A stretch of DNA of 64,000 nt from Siphonodentalium dalli. Taxonomy: Eukaryota > Mollusca > Scaphopoda > Gadilida > Siphonodentaliidae. Each line of letters starts with the position of its first letter. Position 1 is the stretch's first letter. A program made the translations under genes and the position numbers. The notes below the pieces were generated by a model that worked only from the letters and a program-made list of their open reading frames with translations, was not told the origin of the DNA and searched no databases. The stretch covers positions 87,320,958 to 87,384,957 of the forward strand of contig CP136069.1 of assembly GCA_032622095.1 (NCBI GenBank), read 5' to 3'. Shown one piece after another: positions 32,176 through 43,615 of the stretch.

Positions 32176-34059
32176 CACGTTCACTGCCGAAAACCAATGG
32201 GTAATTCCATCTCATATGCCACCATGGGATTTGATGTTTTGCCGATAGTAGATGATATTTTACGTATGTATGAGTAATGTTTCGACCAATATCGGGTCAT
32301 ATGATGCTGAAACATGTTATAAGACTACTACGAGATAACTCGTAGTCGGCACCTGGGACGGAATTTATTAATGTTTCATTCCTGGTGCCAGCTACGAGTT
32401 ATCTCGTAGGTAACTACAATTACATTGTCAGTGTCTTAGATGACGAAGAGTGCTATACATGCACAAGCATATCGTATGTAAGACATGGTAAATGAATTTA
32501 TATATGATAATTGGTACAGACTATGTCGAATAAGACGTCAAAAACATAATATGTATTTACCTACGAGATAACTCGTAGCTGGCACCAGCGATGACCACTG
32601 GTGAGTTTCATCCCAGGTGCCGACTACGAGTTATCTCGTAGGAGCTTTATAACACGTTTTATCTTTCATTTGACCCGGATTTGATCGACAATTCCTTTAT
32701 ATATACACAATGTGTCCGGGAATGGTCTAGTTGCACATGTGCTTCATGGTTCAGGGACGTACAGTAGAGGTCCTGGTGAATTGGAGTATCCTACCAAGAT
32801 TGCTATCTGGACCCCACCCCCTGTTCACGCTGTGTGAATCGTTGTATCTCAAGCCATCGTAATCTCTTATATATTTTGATACAATCTGTCTGTCTGTCTG
32901 TCCTTTATACAAATCTACGATTCTCCACCGATCGGGACGAAACTTGGTACGTGTGTGTAGTTTGACCAGGTGGTGGTCGTTGTCGTATTGGCGAGCCCGT
33001 GCGACGCCCGTGCAGCGCATGCGCAGACGAGATCTCGGAAACGGGTGGAGCTATCGACTTGAAATTTGCTATGTGAATGTATCTTGCCCCGGATACAAAT
33101 TTTATCGGGTCGCCGAGCCCGTGCGACGCCAGCTTCGCGCATGCGCAGACGAGATCTCGGAAACGGGTGGAGCTATCGACTTGAAATTTGGTTTTCAGAC
33201 CAGATCTCGGAAACGGATGGAGCTTTCGACTTGAAATTTGTTTTGTGAATAGCCCGGACAACGTCAGGCTCATCAGCTAGTCTCATATATATTTTGAAGA
33301 CCTCTGTCTGTTTGTTTGTTTGTCATTTATACAAATCTACAATTCTCGACCGAAACTTGGTACGTGTGTGTAGTTTGACCAGGCGGTGGACGTTGTCGTA
33401 TTGGCGAGCCCGTGCGGCGCCCGCTTCGTGCATGCGCAGACGAGATCTCGGAAACGGGTGGAGCTATCGACTTGACATTTGGTATGTGAATGTATCTTGC
33501 CCCGTATACGAATTTTATCGGGTCGCCGAGCCCGTGCGACACCAGCTTCGCGCATGCGCAGACGAGATCTCGGAAACGGGTGGAGCTATCGACTTGAAAT
33601 TTGGTATGTGAATGTATCTTGCCCCGGATACAAATTTTATCGGGTCGCCGAGCCCGTGCGACGCCAGCTTCGCGCATGCGCAGACGAGATCTCGGAAACG
33701 GGTGGAGCTATCTACTTGAAATTTGTTATGTGAATGTATCTTGCCCCGGATACGAATTTTATCGGGTCGCCGAGCCCGTGCGACGCCAGCTTCGCGCATG
33801 CGCAGACCAGATCGCGGAAACGGGTAGAGCTATCGACTTGAAATTTGGTTTTTGAATAGCCCGGACAACGTCGGGCTCATCGGCTAGTTATACATATAAA
33901 ATCGATCAATGGTATCGTTGGGCATGTATTGGCACATACACCAACATTGCTTGCGGATTGTGTTATTTATGTGGTATGAACATTACTACGAGTTATCTCG
34001 TAGTAGCAGTCCCCATGGAACCGTTTACTACGAGTTAACTAGTAGTGGCAGGGAACGTG
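32176..34059 (+). mobile_element. 1.9-kb TTAA-flanked element with repeated CTACGAGTTATCTCGTAG palindromes
   Basis: TTAA stands on both sides (32172-32175 and 34060-34063). The ends are cacgttcactgcc and ggcagggaacgtg, as in piggyBac-like elements. Near both ends it carries copies of the palindrome ctacgagataactcgtag, at about 32331, 32392, 32561, 32624 and 33984, with a variant at 34028. Most are joined to ggcacc/ggtgcc. No transposase was seen; much of its length is the 122-bp array. Confidence 0.8.
32868..33893 (-). repeat. Array of the 122-bp unit, reverse orientation
   Basis: Reverse-orientation CTAG elements with the same 122-bp unit as 29008-30062. They end in cggacaacgtcgggctcatc and ggctag at 33893. 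Two elements are joined near 33280. Open frames on both strands here are a property of the unit, not genes. Confidence 0.85.
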
Positions 34060-34962
34060 TTAATAAAATATATATTCCATAAATATGATTAAAAACTATA
34101 TTCATCACCATTTGAAACATGTGTCTCAGAAGATGCCATAGAGAAATAGAAAACAGCTGAAATCATAGCAAGATTACCCCCGTTTTGGCTCCCAGAATGC
34201 AACAGAATTCAAATTAAAGATGTATTTTCAATGGAAGGGGAATAACTCTATCTTAAAGAGATAGAGTTATTCCCCTCCATTGAAAATAATACACTTTTTA
34301 CTACAATCTAGATGACAAAAACACGTGAGTAATTCAACAAAAACTTGTTCACAGTTTATTACACCGGATAAGTTGATAATACAATGTTTTGGAGCTTCCT
34401 CTTTCAAATGGTATATAATAGGACATATATTTTATTTATCATATGACTCAATCATTATTTACGTTGGAAACTATGTCATAAATCAATTTCATATCAATTA
34501 CTAATTCATATCACCTTCCGATAATTTGATTGGTTTGTTGACAAAAAGTGTGTTCTGATTGGCTGAATGGCAGCCGGGGGCCGAGCCGCATCTCTGACTA
34601 AATGCATGTCAAATTCGTGCGCGTCAAATACACGAATCAACGCGATGCCGAAATTCTCGCAATTATAATCTTGAAATATATAGTTTTGGACATTGTTATA
34701 CGATAAATAGAATATGTAATTCGTATTTATCTAATAAACATACGATATGTCACAAAATGAGAACAGAATAGCGCACTATATCTTCGCATGCATATTATTT
34801 CTGCTAGTTCACCAGGTGTAATTGGGCTTCCGGTGCAATGAAGTGATGTCACATTAACCTTTTGCTGCCGATGTCATATAGCTATTTAGTGATTTGTGTG
34901 CGTTTTGGACATCATAATCAATTAATAGGTGTCATATGATAAATAGAATATGTAATTCGTGT

Positions 34963-35077
34963 TTCTCTCATATGATATTTATGAAACTCGTCACGAATTT
35001 TCAGTTTTCTCTCGCCTGAGGCTCGAGAAAACTGAAAATTCTTTGACCCGTTTCATAAATATCATATGAGAGAAACA
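34963..35077. repeat. Long hairpin
   Basis: The arm tctctcatatgatatttatg and its inverse cataaatatcatatgagaga enclose ttttcagttttctc and its inverse. It lies inside the extra segment of the 32111-35137 element. Confidence 0.8.
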
Positions 35078-35137
35078 CTCATTTCATATCCTCTATATAT
35101 GTGATCTGGGGGTCGAAAATTAAGTGGGCTTTTAAGA

Positions 35138-36590
35138 AACAATACGGGCCCTGGTTTTACAAAACTAGACTGTTGGATGTTAAAGATGGGCATGTGTTGC
35201 AGGTTCCCTGATCCAGCATTCCTGTTTAGATGTTTGGGTGTCTTTGTCATAGAAACATATGATATCCTATGCATTGGTCACTAGGAGATAGGTAACGGTT
35301 GTACTGAAAGAACAGGGAGCAAAGATATAACAGAAAAGGAGGGGAAACGACTAAAAGCCTCCCTGTTCATACCAGGGGGTATTAACAATATGATGACAAC
35401 ACACATAGTTGGTGTGGCAGAGTTAGCTAAATGGTCTTCATGAAAGGAAAGTTTAACCCTTTCATGACGGGTGCACTGGTGCAGCACTAAATATACTGTG
35501 CCAGTGCATTATCTTATATATGCGAGTCTCCCATAGGGAGTCTCACATATATGAGAATGTACTGGCTTACAAGGTCAAGGTAAATATTGTTAGGCCAAAG
35601 TATTCTCTTGTACATGTGAGTATTGTGAGACTCCCTTTGGGAGACTCATGTATATAAGAGAATTCACTGGCACAGAAACTCGCCAACACGCTACCAAAAA
35701 AGAAACATTCTTTCCTGAAATTACATGAACATCAAGTAATTTGTGAGGGTTCATTATTCAGGACAACATAAACAATGATTATGCTTGTTAATAAAATATT
35801 TAATAAAATAAATTTATTTTGTACAAAAGACATTTTAAAACTGTTAGTTATAAATTTGAAAAGATCATCATGTATCATATTAAAAAAAAAAAATTCTTGA
35901 TGGTCAATCTTCTTTAAAGATGGCCTATCTCTTCCGGGTCAAATTACAACATAGTTTATATAAATCCCAATTTCAAGCTTACAAATAGCTATTATGTGAA
36001 TGAAATACAGATGAAACTGAAGATGAGGTATATTATTTGTCTATATAGAGGATCTCACATGAGTTTCTATTTTATACGGAATTTATCAAACGTTTTCACT
36101 AAATTCGATTTGAGCCGAGGTTTACCGAGGCTCAAATAGAATTTAGAAGACGAGGTTGATAAATTACGTATAAAATAGGACGAGTGTGAATTACCTTGTA
36201 TCACATGATCAAATAAACCCGAAGCAACGCGAAATATTCATCGAAAACAACAATCATAAACTACAGCGATCGCAAGTTATTTGAAGAACGCCGTGACGTC
36301 ATCGCACGCGCTGATATTAAACGTGTCTATTACCGATAATTATGAAACTGCTTTTATGGCCAAATTATGTGATAAAAACGTATAATATTAAAAGTGGTTT
36401 ATTTCAATCATAATTCACGGTAAATCTCTTTGCTGATCTGCAATTTTCCACGATTGAGTCTGATAACAAGATAGAGTGCTCTCTCTTGATACATACAATC
36501 TTGGAATGCTCAGAATGTTTTTGCGAGAATTTCTGTTGTAAAAATAGCACCTAAAACTGTCCCATGAATGTCATAAGAAATTCTAAATAA
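35138..36590. other. Intergenic DNA with a TTAA MITE start and a hairpin
   Basis: A MITE starts after TTAA at 35457 (ccctttcatgacgggtgc). It carries two hairpin modules, at 35501-35558 and 35593-35670, built from tctcttatatatgcgagt and inverse; its right end is unclear. A separate hairpin at 36050-36195 has arms gtttctattttatacg and inverse. Confidence 0.55.
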
Positions 36591-36940
36591 AATTGATAGC
36601 TGTTCCGGACCGGTGTCCTCAAATTCATATCTATTATATTATATCCTGGAATTTATATAAAATTGATAGCTGTTCCGGACCGGTGTCCTCAAATTCATAT
36701 CTATTATATTATATCCTGGAATTTATATAAAATTGATAGCTGTTCCGGACCTCAAATTCATATCTATTATATTATATCCTGGAATTTATATAAAATTGAT
36801 AGCTGTTCCAGACCGGTGTCCTCAAATTCATATCTATTATATTATATCCTGGAATTTATATATAAAATTGATAGCTGTTCCAGACCGGTGTCCTCAAATT
36901 CATATCTATTATATTATATCCTGGAATTTATATAAAACTG
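36591..36940 (+). repeat. Minisatellite of about 70 bp, five units
   Basis: Units begin aattgatagctgttcc and continue through ggtgtcctcaaattcatatc. The third unit lacks the 10 bases with ggtgtc, and one junction has two extra bases. Copies are almost identical. Confidence 0.92.
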
Positions 36941-37874
36941 GTTAGGAAGAGATCGACCATCTTTAATCTATTTGGGAATCTCATATTTATTGTGTTCATG
37001 GCATTCAAAACCCTATCAACTTATGTGCCTGGGTCAGATATTTAAATTATGAATATATCATCTTGGATATCATGACGAATTATTGAGGATATTGAGGACA
37101 GTATGATCCTTGTATTGGCAAAAACATATTTGTTATATTTATCTATATATATGCCATGCAGTCAGAACAGTAAAGGCTGTTTTCAAATGCATCCATTTGT
37201 GGGATGAGTGCATGGACCTGATTTGAAGTTGTGTCTATAAATCAAATCGGTGAAAGCTTTCCGATGAATGGCAACAAGCCATATTTCCGACTAAATCCTG
37301 AAAAATTTCCCATAATTCTGCTGTGGTTAAAGGGTCATATACTTCAGGCATTACTCTATCCTCAATTGGCCGATTGAATAGAAGATTATTGTATGTGTTG
37401 TGCTTCATCTGATAGATTGTGTAAATGAAAATCTCACTGCGCACAATTATCCATGCATTGCTATGTTCAATAATCATAATCATCATTTTTGCAAGCGTAG
37501 TTGTAACTCTATATGTGAGTTTGTCAAACCTGTTATTTTGTACAACATTATTCCCTTTCGAAATAAAATGACCATCAACAATCAAAGGTCAACAACATGA
37601 ATAAAATATAGATCAACATGATAACACATCTGTTTTGTACAATGTTCAGCTCGTCCCATTTGTTTTTCACCGGGGATAAAAGAAGAAAAAAAAATACATA
37701 ACAAAGTAAATTCAGAGTAGTCATATTAAACAGTTTGGAATGTTTCGAATATAAAAAAAAATATATATGGTTCTCAAAATAATCGTACTACTATTTTCCT
37801 GGGATATATATTGGAGGGATGTTGAGATAAAAGTATTGTATGGCTGTGTGTTGAACTTAATAAGCGAGATCACT
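36941..37874. other. Intergenic DNA with a half foldback MITE
   Basis: A right-arm fragment of the TA foldback family is at 37252-37356. Nothing else was recognised. Confidence 0.5.
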
Positions 37875-38100
37875 GGGTCGTGGCCATATTGGATTAATCC
37901 AGGTCTGTTCCGTGGTTTCAGAGATTCTTCCAGCCCTGGTTCTGTGGTTTTAATGCTACTGGTCAAAGTTTTGGAGTAACAATTACATATATGGAGCTTT
38001 TGAATTATTCATGACTTCCATATATGGAATGCTACTCCAAAACTTTGACCTGTGGCACTAAAACCACAGAACCAGACCGGGTGGATCCAATATGGCCACT
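37875..38100. repeat. Foldback element with long arms
   Basis: Outer arms: ggccatattgga and tccaatatggcc. Inner arms: ctggttctgtggtttta with inverse, and gtcaaagttttggagta with inverse. The central part is catatatgga/tccatatatg. Nearly the whole 226 bases can fold. Confidence 0.8.
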
Positions 38101-39396
38101 ACTTAGTGTCAGGGCATATTGTGAGGTTTAGATTGATAAACTTCAAATGTCACCCATCAACCACCCATTAACTATAATGCTCTTTTGCCCAAGGCAGAAA
38201 AATATAATCCAGCAGTGAGACATGACGAAGTCTGTGCAACCTTCCACAGCAGTTTCTTTAGCCATCACTAAGACCATGAAACATAATATACTATAGGTGG
38301 TATTCAAGCCTGCAAATAGTGTGTCTGTCACTTGCAGAATGATGTCCCCAGAGGGTGAAGTTAGTGACGTTATCACGTACACCAAATTCACCCTCTGGGG
38401 ACCTCATTTCTTCTTCTCAGGCCTCAACTGCTATGGGAGACCTAGGATCAGATTGAAGTTTCCTAGTTGAAGTTGGTGATGTTCACCCATTAGTTGCCTC
38501 GATAATGCGTTTTATCTTCTGCAAATTAGTGGATATGGAAACTTCCCAGAAGGGAAAAAGTAACTAAAACAATGTTAATTTGAGAATATTGATACTTTCC
38601 AGAAGGATGAGGCCTGAGCAGAATGAGGTTCTCAGAGGGTGAATTTAGTGATGCTATCCCGCACAATGGGCTAGCATCAGCAAATTCACCCTCTTGGGAC
38701 CTCATTCTGTTCTGCAAATGACAGACGCACTATTTTCAGGCTTGTTGATAGTAAATAAAGCTGCTACTTATGCTGAAGGGGTCACTCTCACCTAAATAAG
38801 TGCTAACGGGTACACAGGTTTTGATATCGGCACTAACCCAGTTACTTCAACTGTGTTCCTGATAGTCTGACACCCATCAGTAGTTTGTTTTCATTTTATT
38901 TTAATATTCATTGGGAAGTAAACAATTACATGTATTCTTTAACAGAAATCATGGCAGATGCAAAAACTAAACATCATTTATAACGAGATTTCAAAACTTC
39001 TGTGACCCATCAGCACATTTTCAAAACATGTGTACCATTCAGCACTTTTTTTAATGAGAGTGACCCCTTCAGTACTACATATGTGTAACAATTTACATTT
39101 TTTGGCAAGTGGAGTTGATTTAACAGATTATTATAGTTCAATAGGCATTGGACACAATATCCTGCCACACATTACATAGAGAGTAATCGATTGGTTTTGA
39201 TGATTACATAATATAATTCACAATGGGAGCATTGCCTGGTAAAACCCCAATAGGACCGGCTCTTCAAGTGAATTGTCACGTAATCATTGAAACCAATAGT
39301 TTATTACACACTTTTCACCACTAAAAGGTACTAATACTAAAGATAATGTGACAAAAGAATCCCTGATACGCTGATCACGTGAGCTCACTGGGGATG
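38101..39396. other. Intergenic DNA with two small foldback elements
   Basis: Foldback copies lie at 38335-38408 and 38619-38709 (family of 30155-30246). The remainder shows no gene or repeat that I recognise. Confidence 0.5.
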
Positions 39397-39549
39397 CAGT
39401 AATCCTCTAAATAATTGAATCCTTAATGGCAGCAGAGTTATAGGTAACTGTTCAGGATTTAGTTATGAAATATGGCTTGTTGCCATTCATCGGAAAAGTT
39501 ACCCATAATTCTACTTTGATTAAGAAGTCGATTATTTAGGGCATTACTG
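39397..39549 (+). mobile_element. Foldback MITE-like element (TA family), worn copy
   Basis: Runs from cagtaatcctctaaataatt to attatttagggcattactg. It is shorter and more diverged than the copy at 25020-25207. Confidence 0.7.
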
Positions 39550-39982
39550 AAATTCACAGGTGTGACATTATCACTTTTAATCCACCGAGTTATCTTTATA
39601 AATCAACATTACTCAAGTTGTTATCTTAATTGTTAGCAAGTATCCAGTCATCGAAGGGCTGAATGAAACACCTTCATCTGCAAATGCTATTTTTGATCAT
39701 AGCTCTGGTATTAAGAAAAAATAACTTATTAAAAACTTTATCCTATTTCCAATTGCACTTTGGACATATATGGCAAATATATCATCTTAATATATGTACA
39801 AATAGTATATTTTTTAAATAAAACACACGGTGGGGATGACATATTTTAATACCATATCTCAATTTCATGCACATCTACAGGAAAATATGGGATATTGCTG
39901 AAATTTAATTAAATTAATAAAAAGTGGTAAACAAATCTGGATAACTTTATCAACTGATTGTAAAGACAATTATATTGTCTGA
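39550..39982. other. Intergenic DNA without recognisable features
   Basis: AT-rich; nothing seen. Confidence 0.45.
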
Positions 39983-40110
39983 CAGTAATACCATAAATAA
40001 TCAATTCCTTAACCACAACAAAATTATGGGTAATTTTTCAGGATTTAATCCTGAAAAATTACCCATAATTCTGCTGAGGTTGAAGAGTCGATTATTTAGG
40101 GCATTACCAT
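39983..40110 (+). mobile_element. Foldback MITE-like element (TA family), short palindromic copy
   Basis: cagtaataccataaataatc folds onto gattatttagggcattac, with the centre caggatttaatcctg. The central 'gccattcatcgg' part of the longer copies is missing. Confidence 0.75.
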
Positions 40111-40130
40111 ACTTGATATTAGTTACATAT

Positions 40131-40389
40131 CCCTTCCATGATTGGGAGCTTCCTGAAATTTGACAAAAACCCTGTGCCAATGCATTCTCTTATATATGCG
40201 AGTCTCCCATAGGGAGCCTCTTATCTATAAGAGAATACATTGACCTAACAACATTTATCTTGACCTTGTATTAAAGCCAGTGCATTCTCTTGTATATGTG
40301 AGGCTCCCCATGGAAGACTCGATAGATCAGAGAATGTACTGGCACATGGTCTTTAATGCTGCACCAACATAGCTCTCATCATGAAAGGG
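40131..40389 (+). mobile_element. TTAA-type MITE with two hairpin modules
   Basis: The left end cccttccatgattgggagc and the right end gctctcatcatgaaaggg are inverted. TTAA follows the right end. It contains two modules of the 'gcattctcttatatatgcgag' hairpin. Sisters: 41966-42196 and 59350-59604; partial: 35457, 42657 and 43152. Confidence 0.7.
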
Positions 40390-40631
40390 TTAATTAAGTT
40401 CTATTGGATGTGATGACAAGAAAAAACATTTGTCAAAACTCAAGTATGAATTATTTTTTCCAGCATATTTCAGCCCAAACATGTGGAGAAATGTCTAGAT
40501 CTAATGAAAACGCACCAACAAATTTCACAGTATTGCGCAATATGAACTTCCTGTTTCAAAGCCGACCATGTGCTCAATTTTTGCCGTATAGTTTCACATG
40601 GATAAATAATCGAAAACACATGTTATTCATT

Positions 40632-41092
40632 TCAAGGCCCATTTAAGGTTGGAGTCACCAATTATTCTTTTTATAGTGCCTTGATATACGGTTTTAATAA
40701 CAATCTATGACATAAAATATGATTAAAATACAATAATTTATCACCATTTTGTGTCTCAGAAGGCGCCCATAGAGTAAATAGAAAATAGATGAAATCATAG
40801 AAATATTGCCCGTCCCCTGATTCGCTCCCAGAATGTAACAATTCAAACTATAGATATAGAGTTATTCCCCTTCCATTGAAAATAATAGACTTTGCAACAC
40901 AGTCCAGATGAAACTTAAGCACAGAACACACGTCGGTACCTCAACAAAAACAACGTGTTTGTAATTTATTACACCGAATAAGTTGATATTACAATATTTT
41001 GGAGCTTCTTCTTTCAAATAGAATATAATATGGTATATATTTTATATAATGTGATCTGGGGGTTCGAACATTAAGTGGGCCTTTAATATGCA
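40632..41092 (+). mobile_element. Compact copy of the 32111-35137 TIR element
   Basis: It shares, in order, the start aaggcccatttaagg, the block gatatacggttttaataa, tttattacaccg(a/g)ataagt, tgatctgggggt and the end attaagtgggccttt. At its ggttttaataac it has no insertion, which gives the pre-insertion state of the TTAA site at 32172. Confidence 0.75.
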
Positions 41093-41965
41093 TGCTCTTT
41101 CTGGGGTGTACTGTAGAACAGTCGTGTTAATAAAATTGAGGCACGACAGTCTTATCTGACCATAATCGGCAGTTGAATTTGTCACCACATCCAATAAACC
41201 TTAGTACAAAAAAAAAGAAAAAAAGAAATACATACCCTTTATATCAGACAAATAAAATGAACTATTGGCAACAGCATTTTAATACTCTGGTTTACGAACG
41301 CAACTTATAACTTTTTCCTCATGTTGTGAACAATATATACAATCCGTTTTATTCATTGGACTATTTATGTTCATTTTGACTATAATATGAAGTATTTAGT
41401 GAAAAAGTTGATTTATTATCTTTTACTTTCTCCATCTCTTCCATTATTTAAACTGTTTTATAAGAGATACATCACAAATTATATTTATAATTTGAATAAA
41501 ACATAGTGTTTTCCAAAATCTTGGGATGTTTGTGTAACGTCCTATACTGAACTTGAATGCTTATAAATCTTCACAAAGCGTTCAATTGGTAATCAAATGT
41601 TAAGAAAACATTCATACCAGCATTCAAGCCCTATTGAATCATACAAAATAACCACATTCAGATTGCCTCTTGAAAACTAAGGAACCATTTGGACAGCTAT
41701 TCGACGGCTAATGTAAACATTTTAATTTTTCATTTAAACAGAATGAATTGTAAACATCTGCTTCTGAATTTCAGTGATATAAATTCTGATTCTTGAACGT
41801 TATTTAACATTCATGTAACGCGTTCCACTGTTTGCAGATTGTTGGGATGCTAATGAATATTTTTTTTATGATTATTAATTTTACCCTCCTGCATCTGCAT
41901 GTATTTCTTCCCCCCAAACCAAATGTTTGTAAACCAGGCTATAAAATTGGTGTGGCTTAATCAGA
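41093..41965. other. AT-rich DNA downstream of the protease gene
   Basis: It probably lies 3' of the protease gene, read on the minus strand. Candidate tttatt (reverse AATAAA) occurs near 41347 and 41407. No gene was seen. Confidence 0.4.
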
Positions 41966-42196
41966 CCCTTCCATGACTGGAGCTTCCATAAATTTTGCGA
42001 AAAAACCCTGCGCTAATGCATTCTCTTATATATGCGGGTCTCACATATATAAGAAAATACATTGGCCTAACAATATTTATCTTGACCGTGAAAGCCAGTG
42101 CATTCTTTTATATATGTGAGGCTCACATATATTAGAGAACGCACTGGCGCAAGATCTTTAATACACTGCACCAACGCAGCTCCCGTCATGAAAGAG
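41966..42196 (+). mobile_element. TTAA-type MITE next to the protease stop codon
   Basis: The ends cccttccatgactggagc and gctcccgtcatgaaagag are inverted. Two hairpin modules lie inside. It ends 21 bases past the protease stop on the minus strand, so the transcript probably carries it in the 3' UTR. Confidence 0.7.
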
Positions 42197-42217
42197 TAAA
42201 TAATCAATTTTTATACA

Positions 42218-42571
42218 TCAAGGTCCCCTCATTGGGGTAGTCCTTGGGGTAGGTGTCGGTGGTTCTTTTGTAGCTAATGTTTCCTGATGTCCCGCTGTTG
42301 GTTCCGGTACCGCTGTTGGTTCCGGTTCACCAGTTGGATAAGTGTGGTCTGTTGGTACCGATCGACCAGTGTGGTCTCGACCTGTTGGTTCCGGTTGACC
42401 AGTTGGATAAGTGTGGTCCGTTGGTTCTGGTTTACCAGTTGGATAAGTGTGGTCCGTTGGTTCTGGTTCACCAGTTGGATAAGTGTGGACAGTTGCATTT
42501 GGCCCATCAGTGGTGTGTGGAGGGTAGTCTATTGTCCTGTTATCCAGTTTCCGTGGGATATCGATGTCTGC
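42218..42571 (-). CDS. Serine protease, last exon: Pro/Thr-rich C-terminal tail
   Basis: On the minus strand, the acceptor ttgacaattgcag precedes ACATCGATATCC and the stop TGA is at 42218-42220. The exon begins with two bases that complete a codon, matching the single base left by the exon ending at 59005. The junction reads ...HDNS-N-IDIPRKLDN. The tail, about 117 residues, is built of a unit like HTYPTGEPEPTD repeated four times in full plus shorter PEPT pieces. It has no membrane segment. Such Pro/Thr tracts are often O-glycosylated, giving a stiff mucin-like extension. The link to the protease rests on phase and strand across a 16.4-kb intron, so a transcript would be needed for certainty. 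Confidence 0.75.
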   Translation of the reverse strand, partial: ADIDIPRKLDNRTIDYPPHTTDGPNATVHTYPTGEPEPTDHTYPTGKPEPTDHTYPTGQPEPTGRDHTGRSVPTDHTYPTGEPEPTAVPEPTAGHQETLATKEPPTPTPRTTPMRGP

Positions 42572-42656
42572 AATTGTCAAAAAAACACATTAGAATATAC
42601 AGTCAAGGATCAAAGTGCCCAATGATGGGGTGGAAAATTTAACCTTTTCTTTATTA

Positions 42657-43151
42657 GCCATTTCATGACGGGAGCTGTGCTGGTGCAGCATTAGTGATCC
42701 CTTGCCATAGGGAGACTCACATATATAAGAGAATGAACTGGCTTACAAGGTCAAGGTAACTATTGTTAGGCCAATGTTCAACAAACGGGCCTATAACAAA
42801 CAGCCATGTTGAACTTATTATCTGAACATTCGGCACCATTGAATAGGCTCCGTCTTGTATCACCGTTTCGTCTGTATGTTATCTGCCCATTTTTAGTGAA
42901 CACCACCTCAAGTGAATAATATACCATTCCAATATATAATTTTATAATTGGGTGAGAGAATGCATCTACAGTAATGCCCTAAATAATAAGCTCTTAGTGA
43001 AAAATTACCCATAATTCTGCTGTGGTTAAGGAGTCGATTATTTAGGGCATTACTGTAGTTTTGTCAACAGAGTATCTCCAACAGTATCAATGAAAGATTG
43101 TAGTCCCCACATCCCCCGAATCGAGGTGGCTTTTTGAGACATTGGCTTTTT
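42657..43151. mobile_element. Partial TTAA MITE, then a short complete TA foldback MITE
   Basis: 42657-42775 starts gccatttcatgacgggagc with one hairpin module. 42969-43055 is an 87-base foldback copy (cagtaatgccctaaataata to ttatttagggcattactg) with TA on both sides. The rest is unremarkable. Confidence 0.65.
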
Positions 43152-43615
43152 TAAAGCCTTTCATGACAGGAGGTGCGTTGGTGCAGCATTAAAGACCATG
43201 TGCTAGTACATTCTCTTAACCCTTTCAGTGCCAGGGGCCGATCTCATCGGCCCTAATTTACGGTCTGTAAAATCGGCCCTAAAAAAATAATTTTTGTTTT
43301 TTTTTGTTGAGGTTTAAAAAAATTATTAAAATTGTAAAAAATTGTAAAAAATAATAACCAATGATAAAAAATTGTTAGGCCAATGCATTCTCTTATATAT
43401 GCGAGGCGACCTATGGTCGACTCGCATATATAAGAGAATGCATTGGCACAGGCTATATGGGTTGATACAAAAATCGGACCTGGCACTCAAAGGGTTAAAT
43501 GTGTGAGTATCCCATCGGGAGCCTCGCATATATAACAGAATGCACTGGCTCAAGTTAAATATTGTTAGGCCAATGCATTCTCTTATATATGCGAGGCTCC
43601 ATATGGGAGACTATG
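43152..43615 (+). mobile_element. Hairpin-module MITE interrupted by another MITE
   Basis: The outer element begins agcctttcatgacaggagg and is broken inside its module gtacattctctta. After the inner element it resumes as atgtgtgagtatcccatcgg and has another module up to about 43613. Confidence 0.7.
43220..43494 (+). mobile_element. 275-bp TTAA-flanked MITE (piggyBac-like ends), nested
   Basis: TTAA at 43216-43219 and 43495-43498. The ends ccctttcagtgccagggg and acctggcactcaaaggg are inverted. It contains ggccgatctcatcggcc and the hairpin module. It is a shorter relative of 6071-6501 and sits inside the hairpin module of the outer element. Confidence 0.85.

Larger units (their letters stand above)
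32111..35137 (+). mobile_element. TIR element with two internal insertions
   Basis: The left end aaaggtccacttaatttttg and the right end aaaattaagtgggctttt are inverted. A compact relative without the insertions is at 40632-41092. Comparing the two shows the 1.9-kb TTAA element inserted at 32172-34063. A second extra segment lies at about 34440-35095 and includes a long hairpin at 34963-35077. A 71-base palindrome (ttcaatggaaggggaataac and inverse) lies at 34223-34293; the relative keeps only one arm. Confidence 0.7.

Noticed and set aside
28690-33860. Many 75-116 residue frames with repeated 'ARRPDKIRIRGKIHSH'-type sequence on both strands
   Set aside because: They are translations of the 122-bp tandem unit, open in several frames on both strands, with no start, splice or family evidence.
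36591-36945. Five evenly spaced near-identical units, superficially CRISPR-like
   Set aside because: Whole 70-bp units repeat with no variable spacers, and the context is animal DNA; it is a minisatellite.
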